The notes under the pieces are model-generated. The model worked only from the letters and a program-made list of their open reading frames with translations. It did no database searches and was not told the origin of the DNA. A stretch of DNA of 64,000 nucleotides, taken from Terfezia claveryi. Lineage: Eukaryota; Ascomycota; Pezizomycetes; Pezizales; Pezizaceae. This document shows, piece after piece, positions 56,227 through 64,000 of the stretch. Numbering within the stretch: position 1 is the first letter of the stretch; each line of letters begins with the position of its first letter. Where the stretch lies: the NCBI GenBank assembly GCA_015179025.1, contig WHUX01000059.1, positions 62,001 to 126,000 on the forward strand, written 5' to 3'. The position numbers and the translations under genes are program-made.

Positions 56227-57817
56227 CTATCCCTCCAACTGCCCCAACGCCCCTCTCTCCCCCACCCACCTCTCCCATTTCCTCCAAAACAGCCCCACAT
56301 TAGCACTAATCACCAAGTCCAACATCTCCATACCCACATTATGCACCACAATCGTCCCCATCTTTGCCTTTCCTCCATACCCACTCCCGCCCGCACCATC
56401 ATCCATGCCCAACCCCTCTGGGCTCTGGCTCGTTCTTATACTTGGACTCGCACTCCTCGACCTATGATGAAACCCCCCCGAACTCGGCAACTTAAACTCC
56501 ACCGCACTAACCAAATAGCTTGGTCTCCCACTCGCCGGATAATATTTACATTTCATAATCTTCCCTCCCGCCGCATCCTTGAACCTACATGTCCCCATTT
56601 TCTCTCCCCGCCCTGCATTCCCCACAGGAGCCCACAGCGCATCAAAGCGTATCCTTTCCAGTGGTCTTTTTCCGTCTTGTCCTGTTCACCCCCAGAGCCG
56701 CCCGAACCGCCCGAACCACCACCACTGTGGCCATGCAACATACTCCCACTACTGGTAGCTCTTAGATTCCTAGTTCTTGACATCCCCATCTTCCACCACT
56801 TATCCCCCGCCCCCTGCGCCGCACAATCCCAAACCACCTCCCGCACCAACCCTCTCTCCTCCTCCACTATCGCAGTCGCCCTGTCCCGCCCCGCCTGCTC
56901 AGCCTGAAGAACCTGAATCTGCCTATCCCTCGCAGCAACAAGCTCCGCATAATCTCTTTTTCTCCTAAAATACGCCTCCTCCTCCTCTGCCGGGATCGCT
57001 CTCCCTTGATGCATTCCCAGTGGAGCTTGTGGCGGGGGCGGTATCGGGGGAATGTTATACTGCAGCTGACCTTGTCTGGGCACAGGCTTTCTCCGCGCAG
57101 ATGCTGGGGGCATAAACTTCTTATACCCCTTCCCCGGGAGCGACAAGACAATCGGCGGAGGCGGCAGTGTTCCGCCCTGCGAGAGTATCTGTACCCCCGC
57201 ACCCGTAGACGATATATGTGCTACATTCCACTGGGTTCCCGTCGCTGGGTCCCTCCGGATAACCGTCATACTAAAGTCCTTCATGTCCTCTCTCCTCCCT
57301 GGGCGATGCAATATCTGTGCGCTCCATCCCCTCCTCCCGCTGCCACTCCCTATACTCCCGTGCTTCCCGTACTCGATAATGGCGGCCTCTCCCCTTGACC
57401 CTGGTTCTGACTCCGATTATCTTCCCCCTCCCCATGTACATGCACATAATACAAACACCCCTCTACATCCTGCGCCGTAACCGTACTCTTCAATGGGTGC
57501 ATCGGCGTCAGGAATAGGTCCCTCGACCCAGGCACCCTTACGAAATAAAGCACGAGAGCAGGCTTCGGGTATTTCTCCTCTCGTGAGCTCTCTGCCAAGG
57601 GTGGGACGATGAACTGTAGTGGGGGATCGTCTGCGATGGGAGTGATTGATGAGAGAGAACCGGCTTCGATGGGCCGGAGATGGGGGTGGATTTGTGACTG
57701 GAGCTTTGTGGAGATGAGAGGTTTACGCCGGAGAAGGTGCGGTTTGGGCGGGGTGGCGGCGGGATGTATGAGGAGGGCATCCTTAGGTCTCTTGATTATC
57801 AGCCGGCGAATGTTGTG
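56227..57817 (-). CDS. Conserved filamentous-ascomycete protein of unknown function (5' exon unresolved, frame break)
   Basis: From an AG acceptor at 57818 the frame reads HNIRRLIIKRPKDALLIHPA, then RRKPLISTKLQSQI, KPALVLYFVRVPGSRDLFLT and GCLYYVHVHG (to about 57356). After a 41-bp candidate intron (57355-57315) or a frameshift it reads RPGRREDMKDFSMTVIRRDP and TGTQWNVAHI, a central coiled region, and then the C-terminal block KGYAFDALWAPVGN, KIMKCKYYPASGRPSYLVSA, VEFKLPSSGGF, IVVHNVGMEMLDLVISANVG, ending at 56227. I remember similar proteins of unknown function in filamentous ascomycetes with these blocks in this order. Between KGYA and FDALW one base is missing at a T3 tract (56644-56646, A on the + strand). 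No start codon could be assigned; the first exon must lie upstream of 57817. Confidence 0.62.
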
Positions 57818-58480
57818 CTATTGACTGCAGTATCGTAGTATCCTATCCGTCGTCGAATAGCGTAATAGCTACACCAAAGACAAGTATCTGTTGTAGAATA
57901 CCCGTCTGCTCGCGTTGTGGGGCAAGGCCGAGCTTTCTTATGGTATGTGTCAACATTGTGCTCCGCTCTATTGTCAAGGTTGGATCAGCTCGAACGTACT
58001 TCGTGAGTCGCAGTGTCTTGGCAGGGATGATTTCAATGCACTTGACGGGGGGAGTTACGAGGTCACGAACCACAAAAATATTAACCTGGGTACGAGGCTA
58101 AGAGAGACCCAAATTCGGGTCTCATTATACCATAGACGCAGACGAAGATGTATCCCCTTAGTCCTGCGCTACGCTTCAAATCGCCAAACAGAAAGCAGTG
58201 CAACTGTGAAGAAACAGCAATCCAGACTGACAAACAAACCGTCAATGCTGGTCAGAAAAGAATATCATGGGCCCAAAGAAACAAGCCATGAAAATTTAAA
58301 AGCAAATATAAATATAAGTCCCCCAAAACGAATTCATTGCCATTATGCCACCTATCCTAACTCCAGTTCCTTATGCATGGTCTTGACACACACGTCTAGA
58401 CCTTGACCTTCCCTAAACCTATAGTGCCATAAAAGAGCGATCTTGAGACCCAGAATCATGTATTGTAGTTGTCAATAACC
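57818..58480. other. Region between the unknown gene and the prenylcysteine oxidase 3' end
   Basis: Probably holds the missing first exon and promoter of the unknown gene. A minus-strand open stretch at 57843-58073 gives a protein-like 76 codons (with TPPVKCIEIIPAKTLRLTKY and a hydrophobic C-terminus) that I do not recognise and could not join in phase to the next exon. The rest is AT-rich 3' flank. Confidence 0.4.
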
Positions 58481-60384
58481 TCAAAGTTTTGCCTTTGCCC
58501 ACATCTCACCCTCCTCGATATGCTTTGCCTTCTTGCTCGCCTTCTCCTTGCTCTCCCAGCTATCAACAAGAAGCTGGGCAACATTCATCCCCATCAAACT
58601 ACTCGTCTCCATCGTAGAAATAAAACTCTCTATGCCACTGGTATAAAACAACGTCTGTTCTTTATCAAGAATGATTTCCTCGAATGTGACACGCGGATAG
58701 ACGTATGGATATGAATGCCACTGTACGTCACCGAAGTCAGTCACTACAATAATTGCCACTACACTGGATTGGCAATCACTCACCACTTTTTTATGCGACC
58801 ACGTAACAACCGCATCATCTACATCCTCCACATTTTCTTTCTTTATGCCCAGAAACTTCTTTATATGGCTATGCGTCATCTCTGCTGGCGAAAAGATCTT
58901 ATACAAATACTCAATCTTATGTACCCCACTAACTTCCCGATTAATACTTCTTAACAACGAAACAGAAAAAAAACCTGAGCTCCCAACTCCATGGACCCCT
59001 TCTCCTCGGGTAATTTTCTCATTTTGCTGCTCGGTAGCATTCAGTGTAGTGAGAACCATATCCGGAACCTCTTGGTCTGCTGGGAGATGAAAGTAATCTG
59101 GAGAGAGCCTCAGGGGCGAGGTGAATAAGGTGACGTGGAGTTGAACATAGGGAATAGAGTCTGGAGTCTTCTCCGGCTCCGGGTGAATCTCGATGTCTGA
59201 GAATTGAAATGGGGAGGCTAACACAACCTCATCGAACACCTCAGCTTGGAATGTTGGTGTACCTTCGCTGTCCCCGTGCCCCTGATGACTAGCGCCCTTG
59301 GTGGAATAAACTATCCACTTTCCGTCCGAAGGCGACTTATGGAGCTTAGTCACCGCAGTATTGAGATGAACTTTCGCATTGGAAGCCGCCAACATCCCAC
59401 TGAAAATCTTCCAATTTCCACCCTTGACACTCATCGCATTATCCGTAGCCATGCATACCATCGTCTCCAACCCATGAATAATACCCAGATTTTGCGCGTA
59501 GTTCACCCTTGTACTAGCCTGAACTAAATCCGTAGCAAACTTTCCTCCTACACCATTGCTATTAAGAAACTGCTCACCAGTGTGGGCAGTCGCCTGTAGT
59601 AGGTCTGCTTTCTCAGCTGCCTCTGTAAGGGAGCGGAAGGGGAAAAAGGGTGCTCTGTATAGCTGAAGAAATTTTCTGATAGTTTGCTTCATGAGTTGCC
59701 GGGTACGGATTGGAGTCAGGCCATATTTCCAAAGGATTGCAAGATTGTTCCACCATGTAGTGTCGTAAGGTTGTCGGAAGATGAAGCTTTGGCCATCATA
59801 ACTATCACCTTGTGAGTGTTATACTTTTCCAGGCGTTGTCGATGGAATGATGGGACTTACACCCCTAGGGCATCCTTCGATACTCGTCTGGAGATATAGT
59901 TGTCACTGCACTCTAACCCAAACTCCTTGGTGGCGTTGTAGAGATTCTCATTGACCTCAACGAAGATACTAGCTCCTAGCTCAACGACCTCATCGGGGTT
60001 GTTATACACATTGACAGTAGTCGACCTCCCACCAACATACGAATTCTTCTCATAAACAGTAATACTGACATCAAAGCCCTTGATCGCAGCGAATTTCTGG
60101 AGGTAATACGCAGTCGATGAACCACCGGCACCGGCACCTAGCAGAGTATTAGCACCGCCAGTTGCTTACTACGTGGATACTCACATACCGATGACGGCCA
60201 CCTTCCTCATTGACCTTACGAAGGCACCCGTGTTAAATATTGGTTCCTGGAGCTGTTTATCACTGTCGTACTGCTGCGAAGCTTCTTGAAAGGCTCCAAT
60301 CTGAACTGCGAGAAGTAACAGTGTAAGGAAAAACACAGAAAGTGTTGCCAGCAAATGCCCACGGATTCCAGATCCGGCCACCAT
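58481..60384 (-). CDS. Prenylcysteine oxidase/lyase (FAD-dependent)
   Basis: Four exons: 60384-60189, 60137-59861, 59801-58784 and 58720-58481 (576 aa, phases consistent). A hydrophobic N-terminal segment (about 10-30) acts as signal sequence or anchor, as in animal PCYOX1 of the lysosome/vacuole lumen. RKVAVIGAGAGGSSTAYYL (about 60-78) is the dinucleotide-binding GxGxxG, followed by VYEKNSYVGGRS. Later blocks FIFRQPYDTTWWNNLAILW, GGNWKIFSGMLAASNA and VHLNTAVTKL match the prenylcysteine lyase family, which releases the isoprenoid aldehyde, cysteine and H2O2 from prenylcysteine during turnover of prenylated proteins. The last intron (58783-58721, 63 bp) has no stop and keeps the frame, so retention would add 21 residues. 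Confidence 0.88.
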
Positions 60385-63300
60385 AGCTTCTCGTTGTATG
60401 GGCTTTCAAGGCGATTTCTAGTGTCGTAACCGTATTGTTTTTGAGCCCAAACTCAGTTAAAGCTCCTCGTTTTAACGCGTGTCGTAACCGTTCGGTGCTG
60501 CCTACAGATGGAACGAAGGGCACGAAGCGGCTCAAATTTGTAAGAATACTCTCGCCGGTCGTCTGAAAAGGAACGTGACGGTATGCAGGGTAATACAGGG
60601 ACCCAGGAAGGAAAGTGATGGTGCGAAAGGGCCTTATAAGCGGCTGGATCGCACCCACAGTTATGTTAGATAGATTTTTTCTAAGAGCACTTGCACCAGC
60701 CTACTATGATAGCAAGATCCCCTCTCAATATCCTACAAAATTCCTCTTACTACTCATAACCTAGTCCGGCTTGCTCATAACCTTGTAATCTTACAAAATT
60801 GGCTCCACTCATGCATAATTACAGTGAAGACCCCATGACTAATGTTGTTGTTCCTATGTAGTAGACCGGGACCCTGTAGATAAGACTTGTGACCCCAAAC
60901 TTACAGCATGTGATAAGGGAATCTGTGTAAAGTACAGGAACAACTGCTGCTGTCTTCCCAAAGCCCTCTGTAGAGTTCCTACCTCTAGAGATATAAGTTA
61001 TACGTGTGGGCACATCATACAAGAAAATAATGTTGCGTTAAAGTTGGTGTTAGCTTTAGAAAAGAGTTACCCTGAATGTCAATCAATCAACTGAATTACC
61101 CCCAAATATGATTTGGCAACTACAGTACAGTACTTATACCCAAAACGTTGTAATCAACAAGGGCTGTAGATCCTTTCCTTGACTAGGGTACGGAAAAATG
61201 AGCTACTGTACTTAAGTACACTTTTCTTATTGGGTACTTACCTACTCATTCTGTACCATCTCGCACCCCCCTGTCAAAACCAGGATTTGAGGTACCTATG
61301 ATTCCAACTCAGAGTGGTCTCATTATATTTCGATTCAACCGTTCGTGAGATAGACCCCCCTGTCCGCTCTGCCAATTCTCGTATTTTGGCAGGCAGGGGC
61401 TTATCTCGCCAGTTTACATGGCAGTCGTATTCTTTGGCTTATTCAACAGTATAGATTCCACTCATGGACCAGGCCAGTATATGCGGTATGAAGTGCTTAT
61501 CCTTGGGTGTGGATTATTCCTGGTTCCAAGCCGGGACGTGCCGATGTAATTTATTGCGCCCTACCGATAGCGCTATGATCTCCGCGCGTGTAATTACCTA
61601 AGCCTACTGATGTAGAAAATCCAACGCTAACAGTCTAGTCGGGTATAGCTAAGCAAGTATCTCGGGCTCTCCTTTTTATGTATAAATGGGTCAAAAGATC
61701 GTTGCGTAAATGATTTTTTCTAGTTTGGTTTTCTTATCTCTGGTAGGTTGCTTTTGCCCGTCCACTATTTTTCCACAGCGCCAAACTGTGGATGTGAAAT
61801 GTACCAGTGAAAGACAAGACTGGTTCATCGGCTTTTACTTGCTATCTCCAATCCCACCCACCTATTGTCGATTACACAACGAGAGCTTCTTTCAATAATC
61901 ACTGAAAAAAATCTTCTCATTGCATATTCTGTATCTGTATCCTCTGCCCTTGGTTGAATTGGAACATAGTTTGGATATGTGAGGCCTAGTCTGGTTGCAC
62001 TACCCCTCGCGTGAGGCCTACAATGGTGAGACTCTTTTCTGCATTGGGACTTCCCCTCAGTCCGATTGCGTGTCTGTGACCAAGGTGTCAGCGGCCCTTC
62101 ATCTGACGTCAACTCCAGTCCAGGGTATATATTACAAGAGGCGTTTTTCTTTGGGCCTGCCAACCTATGCCAATACCTAGTCTGGTTGCACAACCACTCG
62201 TAGAGAGCCAATACCATTGGCTCCACTCCAAGATCCCTGCAATACTGCAAAGCTCTTGAGTAACAGTCAAGTCCGGTTAATGCATATTAACTAGCTAGTA
62301 GGTATTGGGTTCGTGACCGCCGGCTGCAACGGCCCATTCCTCGAATTAGGCTCCAGCTACATCACCTTCAACTTGAACACATACTCGAACCTTTGTCTCA
62401 GAAGTTTGAGAGTTTTACAAATTTGGAAGAGCCCCGGTTGCCGCTAATGAATGATCCGAGTTGCACATGCATGTCCGGACATGGAGAGAAGAGCACTAGG
62501 GACGAGAAAACCCTTTCCAACAAGACGCGCGACCGCCAGCTGAGAGACCTGACTGCTTGAAGAATCACAGCCGTTGCTAAGGATTGTCCAGGATAAGGGC
62601 TCGTTGTCTGTTGATTCGCTTGTACATTTATAGGTAGCATCATGCGGTCGGTACAGTCGGTACGGTAGGTACTAACTTGTGTGTTGTTTCTCGCCTGGGG
62701 ACAGGATCAAGCTTTGCAAAAGCTGACTGCCCATGTCAATCCCCGGGAACTGGGAAGCTGCATCGCCGAAAAGTCCTTAAAATACCTACTAGCATGGGCC
62801 TGATTAAGCATTCTTAAGCGTTCCCAGCCCAGGCCACATAACGGCGGGCCCACCGGTTATCTCGTGTAACTAGACTAGGTTAACTATGTTTCTCATCATT
62901 TCACTCATTGACTTAACGGAGCAGCGCGGTGGTTGGTCTGGTTGGGGTAACGGCCTGGTGTGAGATTGGCTAGGCCCGGGTGTGCTTCCTGAAGTTGCAC
63001 TCCATGCCCCGTTTGGCGGGGGGCTTTGTGCCAACCAGACTACACCTGAGTAGCTTGAGTACCGTAGCCCACACGCGACGGCATGTATATTCAACGCTCA
63101 CGCTCAGCTGTAAATTACGACAGAAATAGCGTTAAATAGAAATACCCAGGCACTCGCTGCTTGCTATATGATTTCTCATACTTTTTTTCGCCCTTTCACG
63201 ACTCCAGGGCTGCCAGTCTGTCCTAGTCTGGTTGTCTGTCCTTTCAGAGCTCCAACACCCAAGCCGCATGCTAATCTACCTCAATCCACTTGCTTTTGAG

Positions 63301-63405
63301 ACTTCCTCTGATGTACAAACTTCACCTGATATCTGTATATTCCTAAAAGCTGGAATTTTCCTGTACTAAGAGAAGGAAATCGTCCATACCCTTTACGGAG
63401 AAAAT
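60385..63405. other. Three-kilobase gene-free region rich in the TAGTCTGGTTG motif
   Basis: No supported gene between the prenylcysteine oxidase start and the F-box gene. It contains four of the eight exact TAGTCTGGTTG words in the window: 61987, 62178 and 63224 (+), and 63028-63042 (-). Two further near-matches (about 60764 and 62932) are present. Open stretches up to 141 codons (for example 61825-62250 on the minus strand) lack family resemblance and cross the motif copies. Confidence 0.5.
62178..63042. mobile_element. Candidate 865-bp element with TAGTCTGGTTG(G)CACAA inverted ends
   Basis: The left end reads TAGTCTGGTTGCACAA. The reverse complement of the right end reads TAGTCTGGTTGGCACAA. 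Both begin with TA, the target duplicated by Tc1/mariner-type elements, so this could be a MITE. The interior has no transposase. The same word occurs elsewhere singly, so pairing of these two ends is inferred. Confidence 0.4.
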
Positions 63406-64000
63406 ATGGGAAGCTCTACAGTCGCACAGAAAATGGAGTTCAAGAGTGTCGCGGGCCCAACATCGCTATCCAAGGCAACGTTCAACTCTTCATCCTCAAC
63501 AGCTTCTTCACGCTCAACTGCATATTCAAGTGTACCTCCCACTACTACAGACCAGGGGACTCAAGCCTCAAGACCACCGGAAGTGACTGTTCAAGGCAAG
63601 TGCGGGAAAGATCGATCCAATGAAGTGTGCACGGCGCAGACTCCAGTTCGCAGATGCAGATTTCTTCGGTGGTTACTGCGGTGGAGACTGGGGAGACGAG
63701 GTAAACGCAGTATTCAAAAAAGGTTCGTTGCAATTGGCATTGCCTGAGAACAGAATTTTTAGGTACTAACAATCAGGTTCTAGTCCACCGCAATCGTTGT
63801 CTTCTCTCTTCTTTGCCCTTCCTACCGAACTACAGCTAGAGATTATCAATAACCTTCCCCTTAACGATATCACTCGCTTGCAGCAGACCTCTCAGGCGTT
63901 CTCACATCTTGTTCGGAACAATGAAGCTCATATTGTCAAGCAGTACATAAAAAGAAGGATGCCCAAATACATATCAATATTATTTCCAACCCCAGCGACA
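63406..64000 (+). CDS. F-box protein (partial, runs off the window)
   Basis: Exon 1 is 63406-63700 and exon 2 begins at 63777, continuing past the window edge; the intron has a GTAAAC donor, CTAAC branch point and CAG acceptor, and phases agree. The N-terminus (about 1-98) is Ser/Thr-rich and low-complexity, ending in an Arg/Trp-rich stretch. Exon 2 encodes FFALPTELQLEIINNLPLND, ITRLQQTSQAFSHLV, a classical F-box (about 110-150) that binds Skp1 in SCF ubiquitin ligases. The fungal pattern LPxELxxxIxxxL is clear. The substrate-binding part lies outside the window, so nothing can be said about targets. Confidence 0.82.

Noticed and set aside
61825..62250. 141-codon minus-strand frame
   Set aside because: Runs through two dispersed-motif copies and shows no conserved pattern.
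56103..63042. A 6.9-kb transposon bounded by inverted TAGTCTGGTTGGCAC copies
   Set aside because: It would enclose the prenylcysteine oxidase and the unknown conserved gene, both ordinary host genes; the shorter pair 62178-63042 is more plausible.

Overview
The window is nuclear DNA of a filamentous ascomycete (Pezizomycotina). Genes are split by short introns (mostly 52-100 bp, GTRNGT donors, CTAAC-like branch points), intergenic regions are long, homopolymer and microsatellite tracts are common, and the gene set is typically fungal: a White Collar-1 blue-light receptor with LOV and GATA domains, a Bck1-type MAPKKK, an Spt10-type acetyltransferase, a GGA adaptor and a Vpr-like subtilase. I cannot name the species. 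No tRNA, rRNA or CRISPR was recognised. Exon structures were worked out by hand from splice signals, reading phase and remembered family motifs.

Layout. 1-264: tail of an unknown + gene. 757-1710 (-): AUH-type methylglutaconyl-CoA hydratase, divergent from a small LEA-like mitochondrial gene (2420-2902) with two CRE-type sites and a TATA box upstream. 3609-9299 (-): BCK1-type MAPKKK in five exons (about 1800 aa) with SAM, RA-like and kinase domains. 11337-12279 (+): HNH-finger protein, convergent with TSR3 (12625-13914, -). 15255-17876 (+): GGA adaptor in eight exons. 19871-24045: a graveyard with two adjacent decayed genes, a PDAP1/PAP1-type phosphoprotein and NOP9. 25923-28287 (+): intact group II PLP decarboxylase in eleven exons, one of only 16 bp. 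30156-33094 (+): WC-1. 37271-38303 (+): Ras-like GTPase. 40174-42419 (-): SPT10. 43002-48831 (+): mitochondrial IF2 with a very long Pro/Gln repeat tract. 49539-50950: transposon-like element with inverted termini carrying a 24-bp minisatellite. 51474-54507 (-): secreted subtilase. 56227-57817 (-): conserved fungal protein of unknown function. 58481-60384 (-): prenylcysteine oxidase. 63406-end (+): F-box protein, cut by the window edge.

The genes are unrelated housekeeping and signalling genes rather than a pathway cluster; I found no undescribed multi-gene system. The most useful observations are: (i) a series of single-base losses in TSR3, mIF2 and the 56-57 kb gene, all in the same direction and mostly at homopolymers, which point to consensus undercalling rather than gene death; (ii) the paired PDAP1/NOP9 relic; (iii) the element at 49.5-50.95 kb with its octapeptide-like repeat; (iv) a dispersed TAGTCTGGTTG motif family, one pair of which may bound an 865-bp element.
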